From Dinoroseobacter sp049801095 (GTDB lineage Bacteria; Pseudomonadota; Alphaproteobacteria; Rhodobacterales; Rhodobacteraceae), in NCBI RefSeq assembly GCF_049801095.1, contig NZ_JBNAGH010000002.1, positions 496,001 to 560,000 of the forward strand: a stretch of DNA of 64,000 bases. The letters are read 5' to 3'. Numbering within the stretch: the stretch's first letter is position 1; each line of letters starts with the position of its first letter. This document shows, in pieces, positions 50,701 through 59,061 of the stretch. The translations under genes and the position numbers were made by a program. The notes beneath the pieces were generated by a model, which ran no database searches, was not told where the DNA came from, and worked only from the letters and a program-made list of their open reading frames with translations.

Positions 50701-50826
50701 TCCCTTGCGGTGGTGATCATCTGCGGTCTGAGCTTTGCGACGATCCTCACGCTGATCATCGTGCCGACCCTCTACACGATCTTCTTCCGCGTCCGCGCGG
50801 AAGAGACCGAAGGCGCGGCTGGCTAG
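47749..50826 (+). CDS. RND-family inner-membrane efflux pump
   Basis: A 1025-aa pump with 12 expected transmembrane helices. After the first helix comes the porter domain (PYPGAGAEEVAEEVTEVIEDALQQLQGV). The fourth helix holds the proton-relay region GALIIALGMLVDNAIVVVEG with two membrane Asp/Asn positions. The second porter half and the late helices (GVLSLTGMLIKNAIVLIDE) follow. The sequence is nearer to the broad AcrB/MdtB-like group of Proteobacteria than to heavy-metal CusA pumps. The GTG start lies 4 bp after the adaptor stop. The last codon overlaps the convergent gltS stop through a CTAG. Confidence 0.9.
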   Translation: MDLADFALKKRIISAVSTILILIAGYYAYSTLPRFEDPEFIIRQAQIITPYPGAGAEEVAEEVTEVIEDALQQLQGVLEVRSVSSPGLSNVMVEFTIPSVPDYDTLYQRFAQMRAKIDDAQPNLPPNALTSQVFDDFGDVYALYFAVVGDGYSITDLYNYAKELQRLLVTVDGVSKVVLNGVQDEVIYVEYSSARLIELGLTSEQVSQILEGQNLVIPGGSIQAGQTRLEIRVPDGVSSTEAISNLVITNPENGALFRLGDIAEVTRGLIDPPAGLIYRDGRPAIGIGISNTLGGNVVNMGVAVKERMAQNISERPIGIEVLAISDQSDSVKVSVDDFVSNVVLALVIVVGTLMIFMGLRSGLLMGGILLVTVAGTLFGMLLYGLDMQRISLGALIIALGMLVDNAIVVVEGTLVRVQKGESTAKAAVAVVNQTKWPLLGGTVVGFLAFSPVGFSPDNTGEYAGSLFWTIAISLLFSWLVAIWLTPYFCSLLLKPPAPAEDGTGAPPPKPENTALRAYRALLAKAIRFRYGTVVLVVALFASAIAMFSQVPPGFFPTSTRPQFVVDYFLPKGTDITRTREDVLEIDAHARTLAGVTGTNTAVGSGHQRFMLIYESEDPDSSYGQVLVDVESFDQISGLVDELQGWIDERYPEATAKVWQFTLGPGGGSKIEAQFSGPDAATLRALAEQAKEVMAEYGAIAIKDDWREQVPVIEPRIDTDSARRLGLSQADISTALYGHLNGITLGVFREGDELLDVVMRPRESDRNDVGGLRNVQVFSQVTGGYIPISQVVESFDVVFEAGNLRRVDRQLTITAQSDNAPGVLSGDLFEQVRGPIEEIPLPPGYTLSWEGEYGNSQEANAGLASTMPLGFGAMILVVILLFNAVKQPLIIWLTVPLALIGVIWGLALTGTPLEFMAILGVLSLTGMLIKNAIVLIDETDSQIDGGKARMSAVVDAAVSRVRPVVLGVLTTVLGVVPLLWDPFFKSLAVVIICGLSFATILTLIIVPTLYTIFFRVRAEETEGAAG

Positions 50827-52031
50827 AGGCCGACGAAGATCCGGATCACGACCGCATTGGCCAGATCCACGAAGAAGGCCGAGACCAGGGGCAGCACGAT
50901 GAAGGCCAGCGGTGCTGCCCCGTAGCGTTTCGTCACCGAGGACATGTTGGCGATGGCCGTGGGCGTGGCGCCGAGGGCAAAGCCCGCAAACCCGGCGCTG
51001 AGCACGGCGGCGGTGAAGGTCCGGCCAATCACCGGGAACACCACGAGGAAGATGAAGGCGGTCGTCATCGCCACTTGCAGCACCAGCACCCCGAGGATCG
51101 GCCCGCCCAGCTCGGCAAGCGTCCAGAGCTGCATGCTCATGAGCGACATGGCCAGAAACACCGACAGGCTATAGTCGGAGACCACCGCGAGCGCCCGACT
51201 GCCCGCAGGCCAGGTCAGCCGCGGCAGCAGATAGGGAATGGTGTTCGACATCACGATCCCCACCAGGAGGCAGGGCACAAAGAGCGGCAGCTGGAGCCCG
51301 GCCTCAAGGATCATCACATGGGCGATATAGCCCAGCAGGATCGCCACATGGGCCGCCAGCATCGAACGCATCAGGCTGATATGGTTGACCACCTCGCTGG
51401 GCGCGCCGGGATCCTCGAACTCGAGCCCCACGACCGGGGCGGCATCCGCCTCCCCCCGGAGCCCGTGCCGGTCGATCAGCCGCTTGGCGATCGGCCCGCC
51501 GATGGTCGCCGCCAGCACGAGGCCGAGGGTGGCTGCGGCAATGCCCAGCTCGGAGGCCGCCGCGAACCCGGTCATCTCCTCGATCTGCGGCCCCCAGGCG
51601 ATGGCCGTCCCATGCCCGCCGATCAGGGCCGCCGAGCCCAGAAGCACCCCCACAGGTGTCGGCAGATCAAAGAGCAGCGCACCGAGATAGCCGACCCCGT
51701 TCTGCAGCACCATGAAGACCAGCGTCAGCGCCAGCAGAAGGCCCAGCAACCGCCCGCCCCGCAAGAGGTCCGCAAAACGCGCATTCAGGCCAATACAGGC
51801 GAAGAACAAAACCAGCAGGTAGTCCCGCACCGCCAGATCAAAGACGATCTGCCGGCCGCTCAGGGCAAAGACCGCCCAGGTCAGAAGCGCCACCGCCAGC
51901 CCGCCCGAGACCGGTTCGGGAATGTTGTAGTCCTTCAGGATCCCCACGCTGCGGGTCAGGAACGCCCCGATGAAATAGACCAGAAGGCCAATCGTGACGG
52001 AAATGAAGGCGGGGACGAAGATCTCGGGCAT
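50823..52031 (-). CDS. gltS: Sodium/glutamate symporter (GltS family)
   Basis: A 402-aa inner-membrane protein with about 10-12 helices in two inverted halves. The GltS re-entrant-loop motifs are LLGSAALIGGHGTAIAWGPQ in the first half and AGFAGFALGATPTAIANMSSVTKRYG in the second. The family imports glutamate with sodium. The segment between the halves (residues about 205-225) is hydrophilic, as expected for the cytoplasmic loop. It has no operon partner; the copper operon is transcribed toward it. Confidence 0.87.
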   Translation of the reverse strand: MPEIFVPAFISVTIGLLVYFIGAFLTRSVGILKDYNIPEPVSGGLAVALLTWAVFALSGRQIVFDLAVRDYLLVLFFACIGLNARFADLLRGGRLLGLLLALTLVFMVLQNGVGYLGALLFDLPTPVGVLLGSAALIGGHGTAIAWGPQIEEMTGFAAASELGIAAATLGLVLAATIGGPIAKRLIDRHGLRGEADAAPVVGLEFEDPGAPSEVVNHISLMRSMLAAHVAILLGYIAHVMILEAGLQLPLFVPCLLVGIVMSNTIPYLLPRLTWPAGSRALAVVSDYSLSVFLAMSLMSMQLWTLAELGGPILGVLVLQVAMTTAFIFLVVFPVIGRTFTAAVLSAGFAGFALGATPTAIANMSSVTKRYGAAPLAFIVLPLVSAFFVDLANAVVIRIFVGL

Positions 52032-52101
52032 GGCGGGGGGTCCTGTGGGGCGGCGCGCGCCCCGGTGTCGCCCTGCCCGCGCGAGATTGCAAGCGTGGCA
52101 C

Positions 52102-52515
52102 TTAAGCCGCGTCAGGGTCCTTGCACGGCCCGGGCCCGGCCAGATCGTTCAGGATCGGGCAATCGGGGCGGTCATCCCCATGGCAAGCCGTGACCAGATT
52201 GCGCAGGGTCTCCTCCATAGCGCGAAGCTGCGCGATCTTCTCCTCGATCTGCGACAGGTGCTCTTCGGCGACGGCCTTGACCTGGGCGCTGGCCCGGTGG
52301 TCATCCTCGTAAAGCGCAAGGAGGGTCCGGCAATCCTCAATCGAGAAGCCCAGCGTGCGCGCCCGCCCCAGAAAGGCGAGCTTGTGCAGATCGCTGTCGC
52401 GAAAGACCCGGTAGCCATTGGCGCTGCGCACCGGGCGGATCAGGCCGATCTCTTCGTAATAGCGGATGGTCTTGGGCGGCAGGCCCGCGCGGGCGGCGAC
52501 ATCTCCGATATTCAT
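52102..52515 (-). CDS. cueR: Copper-responsive MerR-family regulator CueR
   Basis: A 137-aa protein with the MerR helix-turn-helix (NIGDVAARAGLPPKTIRYYEEIGLI), the long dimerisation helix, and the Cu(I)/Ag(I) loop with Cys111 and Cys119 (ACHGDDRPDCPI). Spacing and sequence are those of CueR. It activates copA by untwisting a promoter with a 19 bp spacer, and such a promoter is present at 55060-55090. The ATG at 52515 is 4 bp after the copA stop, so the sensor is made from the copA transcript. The upstream in-frame extension is Arg/Pro-rich and not part of the family. Confidence 0.93.
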   Translation of the reverse strand: MNIGDVAARAGLPPKTIRYYEEIGLIRPVRSANGYRVFRDSDLHKLAFLGRARTLGFSIEDCRTLLALYEDDHRASAQVKAVAEEHLSQIEEKIAQLRAMEETLRNLVTACHGDDRPDCPILNDLAGPGPCKDPDAA

Positions 52516-52519
52516 CGGC

Positions 52520-55033
52520 TCACTCCGCCGGTTGCGGTGCGGGGCGCGTGGGCGCGGTCTGGGCGCGCGGGGCCGCGCTGACCGGTGCGAGACGGCGCAG
52601 GCGCAGGGCATTGCTCAGCACCGAGACCGAAGAGAGCGCCATGGCTCCGGCGGCAAAAACCGGCGAAAGCAGTACGCCCATGGCCGGATAGAGCACACCG
52701 GCCGCCACCGGGATCAAGGCCGCGTTGTAGCCAAAGGCCCAGCCGAGATTCTGGCGGATATTGCGCAAGGTCTGCTGCGAGATATGGCGGGCATTCACCA
52801 CGCCGCGCAGATCCCCGGACATCAGGACCACATCCGCGCTCTCGATGGCGATATCCGTGCCCGTGCCGATGGCGATCCCCACATCCGCATGGGCCAGTGC
52901 GGGGGCATCGTTGATCCCGTCCCCGACAAAGCCGAGCGTGGCGCCGGGCCGCGCCGCGCGCAGGGCGTCAAGCGCCGCGACCTTGCCATCGGGCCGAACC
53001 TCGGCCACGACCTCGTCAATCCCGGTCTCTCGCGCGATGGCGTCGGCAGCCGCCTGGCTGTCCCCGGTGATCATGACCACCTGCAGGCCTTGGGCTTGCA
53101 GGGCGGCAATCGCCTCGAGGCTTCCGGGCTTAACCCGATCGGCCACGGCCATGAGCGCGGCAAGCACGCCGTCACGGGCCACATAGACGACGGAGCGCCC
53201 CTCGGCGCCGAGCCGGGCGGCCTCTGCGTCGAGGGCTTCGGTGGGGATGCCCGCCTGCGCCATCATGCGGCCGGTGCCAATCTGGATCGCGACCCCGTCC
53301 ACAGCGCCGCGCACGCCGGTACCCGTGTCGCTGTCGAACCCGGTGACCGGGCTGAGCGTCACCCCTTCGGCCTCCGCCGCACGCAGGATCGCGGTCGCAA
53401 TCGGATGCTCGGAGGCGGCCTCGACACTCGCCACATCGCGCAGAAGCGCGGCACGCTCGATACCCGGCAGCGCCACGATATCGGTCAGTTCGGGCCGCCC
53501 CGCCGTCACCGTGCCGGTCTTGTCCAGAGCCATCACCGTCACCTGGCTGAGGCTCTGCAGCGCGTCGCCCTTGCGGAAGAGCACGCCCATCTCGGCTGCG
53601 CGTCCGGTGCCCACCATGATCGAGGTGGGCGTGGCCAGCCCCATGGCGCAGGGGCAGGCAATGATCAGCACAGACACCCCGGCGACCAGCGCGAGACCCG
53701 GCCCTGGCCCCACGGCCAGCCAGATCGCCACGGTCAGGACCGCGATGCCCAGCACCGCAGGCACGAACCAGCGGGTGACCCGATCGACCAGACCCTGGAT
53801 CGGCAGTTTGGCGCCTTGCGCCTCCTCGACCATGCGGATGATCTGAGCGAGTGTGGTGTCGGCTCCGGTGCGGCTCACCCGGACGGATAGGCCGCCGGCG
53901 CCGTTGACCGTCCCGCCGGTGACCGCATCCCCATCGGTTTTCGCCACCGGCAGCGGCTCGCCGGTGATCATGCTCTCATCCACAAAACCACTGCCCTCGG
54001 CCACAATCCCGTCCACGGGGATCCGATCCCCCGGGCGGATGCGGACGAGATCGCCCCGCCCCAGCGCTTCGACCGGCACCTCCACGGGCACCCCGTCGCG
54101 CAGGAGCCGCGCGGTGGGCGCCTGCAGGCTCAGAAGGCTCTGGATCGCCGCCCCCGTGCGCCCTTTGGCCCGCGCCTCCAGCCAACGGCCCAACAGGATC
54201 AGCACGACGATCACCGCCGCGGCCTCGAAATAGACCGCGCGCGTCGCCTCGGGCAGCAGGCCCGGCGCGAAGGTCGCCACTACGGAAAAGCCCCAGGCCG
54301 CCCCGGTCCCCAGCGCCACCAGCGCGTTCATATCCGGGGCGCCATGGCGCAGGGATTGCCAGCCGCGCAGGAAGAAAAGCCGCCCCGGCCCCGCCAAGAG
54401 CAGCGTCGTCAGCAGGAATTGCAGGATCCAGGAGGTCTGGATCCCGATCGTTCCGGCGAGAAAATGGTGAAAGGCGGGGATGACATGGCTGCCCATCTCC
54501 AGCACGAAGACCGGCAGGGCGAGAGCGGCGGCGATGCGTGTACGGCGGGCCATCTCCTGCGCCTCGACGGCTTGCCGCTCGGCGCGCTGAGGCGGGCTGT
54601 CCCCGGAGGCGAGGCTCGCCGGGAAGCCCGCCTCGGTTGCGGTCGCCATCAATTGCGCGGGGCTTGTGGCCCCTTCGAGATAGCGCAGGGTCGCGGTCTC
54701 TGCGGCGAGGTTCACCGATGCCTCCTGCACCCCCGGGAGGGCTTGCAGCAGCCGCTCGACCCGCCCCGCGCAGGAGGCGCAGGACATCTTGGTCACGGTC
54801 AGGGTCGTTCTGGCCACACGCGGCGCATAGCCTGCCTTGGCCAAGGCGTCGGACACATCGCCAAGCGCCTGCGGATCCGCGAGGGTCACGCGCGCCTCTT
54901 CGGTGGCGAGGTTCACGACACTCTCCGACACGCTCGGCAACGCGTCCAGAACACGCCCCGCCCGGCCCGCGCAGGAGGCGCAGTTCAGGCCGGTCAGAGA
55001 GAGAGCAAAGCTTTGCGGGGCTGGATCAGACAT
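52520..55033 (-). CDS. copA: Cu(I)-exporting P1B-type ATPase CopA
   Basis: An 837-aa pump with two N-terminal heavy-metal domains (CASC at residues 18-21 and 85-88) and eight membrane helices including the Cu-binding IIACPCAMGLATP. It has the actuator motif SMITGEPLP, phosphorylation motif DKTGT, the SEHPIA motif of the ATP-binding domain, and MVITGD/GDGINDAPAL hinge motifs. It exports cuprous ion to the periplasm. The start at 55033 is preferred because the predicted transcript begins near 55053; the in-frame ATG at 55090 lies within the promoter. Length and motifs are complete. Confidence 0.94.
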   Translation of the reverse strand: MSDPAPQSFALSLTGLNCASCAGRAGRVLDALPSVSESVVNLATEEARVTLADPQALGDVSDALAKAGYAPRVARTTLTVTKMSCASCAGRVERLLQALPGVQEASVNLAAETATLRYLEGATSPAQLMATATEAGFPASLASGDSPPQRAERQAVEAQEMARRTRIAAALALPVFVLEMGSHVIPAFHHFLAGTIGIQTSWILQFLLTTLLLAGPGRLFFLRGWQSLRHGAPDMNALVALGTGAAWGFSVVATFAPGLLPEATRAVYFEAAAVIVVLILLGRWLEARAKGRTGAAIQSLLSLQAPTARLLRDGVPVEVPVEALGRGDLVRIRPGDRIPVDGIVAEGSGFVDESMITGEPLPVAKTDGDAVTGGTVNGAGGLSVRVSRTGADTTLAQIIRMVEEAQGAKLPIQGLVDRVTRWFVPAVLGIAVLTVAIWLAVGPGPGLALVAGVSVLIIACPCAMGLATPTSIMVGTGRAAEMGVLFRKGDALQSLSQVTVMALDKTGTVTAGRPELTDIVALPGIERAALLRDVASVEAASEHPIATAILRAAEAEGVTLSPVTGFDSDTGTGVRGAVDGVAIQIGTGRMMAQAGIPTEALDAEAARLGAEGRSVVYVARDGVLAALMAVADRVKPGSLEAIAALQAQGLQVVMITGDSQAAADAIARETGIDEVVAEVRPDGKVAALDALRAARPGATLGFVGDGINDAPALAHADVGIAIGTGTDIAIESADVVLMSGDLRGVVNARHISQQTLRNIRQNLGWAFGYNAALIPVAAGVLYPAMGVLLSPVFAAGAMALSSVSVLSNALRLRRLAPVSAAPRAQTAPTRPAPQPAE

Positions 55034-55059
55034 GGCGGGACTCATTCTCGGATGGATCC

Positions 55060-55090
55060 CATATAAGGCTTCCAGCCACTGGAAGCTCAA
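55060..55090 (-). promoter_or_regulatory. CueR-type promoter of copA (19 bp spacer with dyad)
   Basis: On the minus strand, TTGAGC (55085-55090) and TATATG (55060-55065) are 19 bp apart, the long spacing used by MerR-family activators. The spacer contains a perfect dyad, CTTCCAG and CTGGAAG (55069-55085), centred between the boxes. This matches the known CueR operator form. Confidence 0.82.
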
Positions 55091-55123
55091 GAGGCCCGCG
55101 AAAATGCCGCGCCTGGTTGCGGA

Positions 55124-55510
55124 TTACTGGCCCGGTGCAGGCGTGTCAGCGGTTCGGAAAATTGCAGATGCCGTGGCCGCATTGGTGGCCATGAGCGTGT
55201 CGTAGAGGATCCCCAGCCGCAGCAGGGATTTCACATCCACATCATGAGGCAGCGCCGAGAGCGGATCGATGAAGAACACGAGCGCGTCGAGCTTGCCCTC
55301 GGCAATCATCGCACCGATCTGCGCATCGCCGCCCAAGGGGCCGCTTTTGAGCGCCGTGATGTCGAGCCCGGCCTCCTCGCGCAAGCGCCCGCCGGTGGTG
55401 CCCGTGGCATAGAGGGCGTGGGGCTCCAGCAGCGCGCGATGCTCCTTGGCCCAGGCCACCATGGCATCCTTGCGTTGATCATGGGCCACCAGGGCGATGG
55501 AATATGTCAT
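55124..55510 (-). CDS. mgsA: Methylglyoxal synthase
   Basis: A 128-aa enzyme that turns dihydroxyacetone phosphate into methylglyoxal and phosphate. It has the N-terminal ALVAHDQRKDAMVAW, the phosphate-binding ATGTTGGRL loop, KSGPLGGDAQIGAMI with the catalytic Asp, and FFIDPLSALPHDVDVKSLLRL, all typical. Length is slightly short but complete for the family. It is monocistronic, about 35 bp upstream of the copA promoter and in the same direction. Since two clusters in this window feed DHAP, it could act as an overflow valve; that link is inference. Confidence 0.93.
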   Translation of the reverse strand: MTYSIALVAHDQRKDAMVAWAKEHRALLEPHALYATGTTGGRLREEAGLDITALKSGPLGGDAQIGAMIAEGKLDALVFFIDPLSALPHDVDVKSLLRLGILYDTLMATNAATASAIFRTADTPAPGQ

Positions 55511-55668
55511 TGGCTGCGCTCCCCTTTGCCGTTTCGGCGCCTGTTCTGCCTCTTCTATAGGCCAAGCGGGCGCGCCCGTCCCGGGGAATGCGGCGGGGCA
55601 TATGGCCAGATTGCCCGCGCCTGCGGATCATGACAGCCTCCCGCGCACCATAGCAACCGGAGACCCCC

Positions 55669-56061
55669 ATGCCACAGCTCACCAAAACCGCCGCCCAGAT
55701 GGTCGCCGATGCCCGCGCCCGGATCGAAGAGATCAGCACCGAAGAGCTGATCGCCATGGCCAGTGATCCAGAGGTCGTGATCGTCGATATCCGCGACATC
55801 CGCGAGCGCCAGCGCGACGGCTATATCCCCGGCAGCGTTCATGCCCCGCGTGGCATGATCGAGTTCTGGGTCGATCCGGACAGCCCCTATCACAAGGAGG
55901 TTTTTGCCCAGGACAAGCGATATGTCTTTCACTGCGCCTCGGGCTGGCGCTCGGCCCTGACCGTGGCCACGCTGCAGGATATGGGCTTTGTCGCCGCACA
56001 CCTGCGGGACGGGTTCAAGGACTGGAAGGCCAAGGACGGCCCGATCACCACGGATGACTAG
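55669..56061 (+). CDS. Rhodanese-domain sulfurtransferase
   Basis: A 130-aa single-domain rhodanese. It has VVIVDIRDIRERQRDGYIPGSVHAPRGMIEFW in the first half and the active-site loop CASGWRSA with the catalytic Cys, followed by DMGFVAAHLRDGFKDWKAKDGPI. It has no signal peptide, so it is likely cytoplasmic. It may move sulfane sulfur or act on thiosulfate. It has no operon partner; the convergent ExoD gene ends 3 bp after its stop. Confidence 0.87.
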   Translation: MPQLTKTAAQMVADARARIEEISTEELIAMASDPEVVIVDIRDIRERQRDGYIPGSVHAPRGMIEFWVDPDSPYHKEVFAQDKRYVFHCASGWRSALTVATLQDMGFVAAHLRDGFKDWKAKDGPITTDD

Positions 56062-56064
56062 GGT

Positions 56065-56679
56065 TTAGGTAAAGACCTTCGCCACCACGAGGATCGCGCC
56101 CAGAAATGGCACGGCGCCTGCAAGCACCCAGACCCCGTCCCGGGTGAGCATGCCCAGGGTGATCAGTGCAATCGCAGCACCGAGCAGCGAGGCAGAGAAC
56201 GGCACCAGCTCAAAGAACGGGATGAGTGCCGCCATGGCGATGCAGCTCAGGGGCAGCACGTACCAGATCGGGCGCCGGAAGAGGATCCCGACCCGGCGAT
56301 GGGCATGCCGGTCAAACCAGCGCCCGACCGGGTGGACCCGCTCCAGCCCCGCACGCAGGCGGTGGCCTGCGATGCCGCGCCGCTTGACCCAATCGGGCAG
56401 CCAGAGGCAGCCGCGCCCGGTCAGCATCTGCACCGCGACGAGGATGATGATCAGCGCGTTAAAGCTTGAAAACAGGGGAATTCCGCTCAGCGGCGAGACC
56501 AGCGTGATCGCCGGCAACAACAGAAGCGGCAGGAAACTTGCCTGCCCGAAGGCCGTGATCAGATCCCCGATCGAGACATCATCCCGCTCGGCCACATCCA
56601 TCGCGCAATCGAGGACGCGGGTCATGGACCAGTCGTCATCCTCCTCGACATCCTGTGGCGACACGCTGGCATCGGTCAT
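56065..56679 (-). CDS. ExoD-family membrane protein
   Basis: A 204-aa protein of the exopolysaccharide-synthesis ExoD family. It has an acidic cytoplasmic N-terminus with DVSIGDLITAFGQASFLPLLLLPAITLVSPLSGIPLFSSFNALIIILVAVQMLTGR. A middle RRGIAGHRLRAGLERVHPVGRWFDRHAHRR loop and two or three further hydrophobic helices follow. Rhizobial ExoD mutants are affected in exopolysaccharide and alkali tolerance, but the molecular role is unknown. No polysaccharide operon is nearby. Confidence 0.8.
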   Translation of the reverse strand: MTDASVSPQDVEEDDDWSMTRVLDCAMDVAERDDVSIGDLITAFGQASFLPLLLLPAITLVSPLSGIPLFSSFNALIIILVAVQMLTGRGCLWLPDWVKRRGIAGHRLRAGLERVHPVGRWFDRHAHRRVGILFRRPIWYVLPLSCIAMAALIPFFELVPFSASLLGAAIALITLGMLTRDGVWVLAGAVPFLGAILVVAKVFT

Positions 56680-56742
56680 TCTGGCTCACACCCCGTAACA
56701 CCGCCCCTGCGGCCCTCTTCAACAGATGGCCCTTCGGCGGGT

Positions 56743-58011
56743 TTATGCAAGGCGCGCGGGGGAAATCCGCTGCAGGCGCGAGGCCGCCAGCCAGCTTGCC
56801 GCCGCCATGGCCGCCGCCGTCCCAAGGCAGAGCGGCAGACCGCCCAGCTGATAGCTGAGCCCCGAGAGCAATGTGCCGACGAGCCGCCCCGCCGCGTTGG
56901 ACATGTAGTAGAAACCCACATCCATGGTGACCCGCTCGGCCTTGGTGAAGGCGAGGATCAGGTAGGAATGGAGCGCGGAGTTGAGGGCAAAGACCACGCC
57001 AAAGAGCATGAGCCCCCCGACCAGCGCCGCCGTGAGCCAGGGCGCAGGTGCGCCGGCCAGCGCCACGAGGAGCGCGAGCCCGGCCGGGATCAGTGCCAAC
57101 AGCCCGACCCAGAGCCGCGCGAGCCCGGTGATCTCCGCATCGCTCTTGTCCCGCGCCTTCAGGAGCGCCGGGGCAAAGCCCTGCACCGCTCCATAGCCAA
57201 TGATCCAAAGCGCCATGAAGGTGCCGATCTGAAAGAACGCTGCGCGGTTGCCCTCGACACTGCCATCCGACAGCACGCTGTAGAAATAGATCGGGATCCC
57301 GACCACGAACCAGACATCTCGCGCACCGAACAGGAACAGGCGCGCGGCGCTCAGCCAGTTGATCCGCGGATCCTTGGAGAAGACATCCTTGAACTTCGCG
57401 CCCTTCGCGCCCTGGGGCAGGCCCGGCGGCATGAAGAGCCCCACCGCCGCGAGCACCAGCGTCAGCGCCCCCGCCATGGCCCAGATCGCAGGAACAAACC
57501 CGGCGACGGCCAAGAGCGCAGCCCCCAGCAAGAAGCCGAGCCCTTTCACCGCGTTTTTCGACCCTGTGAGCGCCGCCACCCAGCGGAAAAGCGCGCCGTC
57601 CCCGGAGGGGGCCAGCACCTTCACGGCGGATTTCGCGCTCATCTTCGACAGGTCCTTCGCGACCCCCGAGGCCCCCTGCACCGCCATGACGAAGGCGACC
57701 GAGGCCGCCACGCTCCAGCCCGGATCAAGCTGCGCCAGGGCGACCAGCGCTGCGATCTGGATGCCGAGCCCGGCATAAAGCGTCGAGGTCAGCCCGAACC
57801 GCGCCGCGATCCAGCCTGCGCTGAGATTGGTGATCACTCCCATCAACTCGTAGAGCAGAAAGAGATAGGCAAGCTGCAGCGCCGTGAAGCCCAGCGTATG
57901 GAAGTGCAGGAGCACCAGCATCCGCAGCGCCCCATCGGTCAGCATGAAGGCCCAATAGGCCGCCGTCACCGCCAGATAGGCGCGCAGGCCAGAGGGGGCC
58001 GCGGCGTTCAT
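56743..58011 (-). CDS. arsJ: Organoarsenical efflux MFS transporter ArsJ
   Basis: A 422-aa major-facilitator protein with 12 expected helices and the ArsJ-type motifs: YWAFMLTDGALRMLVLLHFH in helix 1, LYELMGVITNLSAGW, QGASGVAKDLSKMSAKSAVK, and TGSKNAVKGLGFLLG. ArsJ exports 1-arseno-3-phosphoglycerate made by the partner GAPDH; outside the cell this falls apart and releases arsenate. The ATG at 58011 overlaps the GAPDH stop by 4 bp, the usual gapdh-arsJ arrangement. It is the last gene of the arsenic operon. Confidence 0.9.
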   Translation of the reverse strand: MNAAAPSGLRAYLAVTAAYWAFMLTDGALRMLVLLHFHTLGFTALQLAYLFLLYELMGVITNLSAGWIAARFGLTSTLYAGLGIQIAALVALAQLDPGWSVAASVAFVMAVQGASGVAKDLSKMSAKSAVKVLAPSGDGALFRWVAALTGSKNAVKGLGFLLGAALLAVAGFVPAIWAMAGALTLVLAAVGLFMPPGLPQGAKGAKFKDVFSKDPRINWLSAARLFLFGARDVWFVVGIPIYFYSVLSDGSVEGNRAAFFQIGTFMALWIIGYGAVQGFAPALLKARDKSDAEITGLARLWVGLLALIPAGLALLVALAGAPAPWLTAALVGGLMLFGVVFALNSALHSYLILAFTKAERVTMDVGFYYMSNAAGRLVGTLLSGLSYQLGGLPLCLGTAAAMAAASWLAASRLQRISPARLA

Positions 58012-59030
58012 AGGCTGGCCAGAACCATGCGGGTCACATCCGCCAGACGCCACGCATAGCCCCATTCATTGTCGTACCAGGCATAGACCTTCACCTGCGT
58101 GCCGTTGATCACCATGGTGCTTTGGGCGTCGATGATGCCCGAGCGCGGATCGTTGGTGTAGTCGCAGGACACAAGCGGGCGCGTCTCATAGCCGAGAATG
58201 CCTTTGAGCTCCCCTTCGGCGGCCACCTGGAAGAGGGCATTGACCTCCTCGACGCTGGTTTCGCGCTCCACCTCGAAAACGCAATCGGTCAGCGAAGCAT
58301 TGAGCAGCGGCACCCGCACTGCGTGACCATTCAGCCGCCCTTTGAGCTCGGGATAGATCAGGGTGATCGCCGTGGCCGAGCCCGTTGTGGTCGGGATCAG
58401 GGAGTTCAGGGCCGAGCGCGCCCGGCGCATATCCTTGGCAGGCCTGTCCACGATGGTTTGCGTGTTGGTGACGTCATGGATCGTCGTCATGGAGCCATGC
58501 TTGATGCCCAGCCCCTCATGCAGGACCTTGACCACCGGCGCGAGGCAGTTGGTGGTGCAACTCGCCGCGGTGATCAGATTGTGCTGGTCCGGCTCGTAAA
58601 TGTCGTGGTTGACCCCGTAGACGAGGTTCACCGCCCCCCCATCCTTGACCGGGGCCGAGACGACGGCCTTGCGGACGCCCGCGTCGAAATAGGGCGCGGT
58701 CTTGGCCCCGGTCTTGAAGACCCCGGTGCAATCAACCACAAGGTCGATCCCCAGCTCCGTGAGCGGCAGCGTGTCGAGGTCTTTTTCCTGGGTGAAGCGG
58801 ATCTCCTGCCCGTTGATCGTGAGGCTGTCTGCACCATGCCCGATCTCCGCATCCCAGCGGCCATGGACCGTGTCAAACTCCAGAAGCAGCGCATGCTGCT
58901 CCGGCGTGCCCACAGGATCGTTCAGCAGGACCAGATCCGCCTCGAGCCCCTCGTCGAAGAAGGCCCGCAGCACCAGTTTTCCGATCCGTCCCAAGCCGTT
59001 GAGCGCGATTTTCGGGCGCGAAGAAGTCAT
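58008..59030 (-). CDS. ArsJ-associated glyceraldehyde-3-phosphate dehydrogenase
   Basis: A 340-aa GAPDH with the NAD-binding start IALNGLGRIGKLVLRAFF, the catalytic Cys in ITAASCTTNCLAPVVK, the phosphate-site His in TTIHDVTNTQ, and a C-terminal WYDNEWGYAWRL. In arsenic operons this enzyme uses arsenate in place of phosphate to form 1-arseno-3-phosphoglycerate for export by ArsJ. The position between arsR-arsC and arsJ supports that role over a glycolytic one. The ATG at 59030 gives the standard N-terminus. Confidence 0.9.
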   Translation of the reverse strand: MTSSRPKIALNGLGRIGKLVLRAFFDEGLEADLVLLNDPVGTPEQHALLLEFDTVHGRWDAEIGHGADSLTINGQEIRFTQEKDLDTLPLTELGIDLVVDCTGVFKTGAKTAPYFDAGVRKAVVSAPVKDGGAVNLVYGVNHDIYEPDQHNLITAASCTTNCLAPVVKVLHEGLGIKHGSMTTIHDVTNTQTIVDRPAKDMRRARSALNSLIPTTTGSATAITLIYPELKGRLNGHAVRVPLLNASLTDCVFEVERETSVEEVNALFQVAAEGELKGILGYETRPLVSCDYTNDPRSGIIDAQSTMVINGTQVKVYAWYDNEWGYAWRLADVTRMVLASL

Positions 59031-59061
59031 GTCGTCGTCTTTCCGTGTTCGGGTGAATGTC

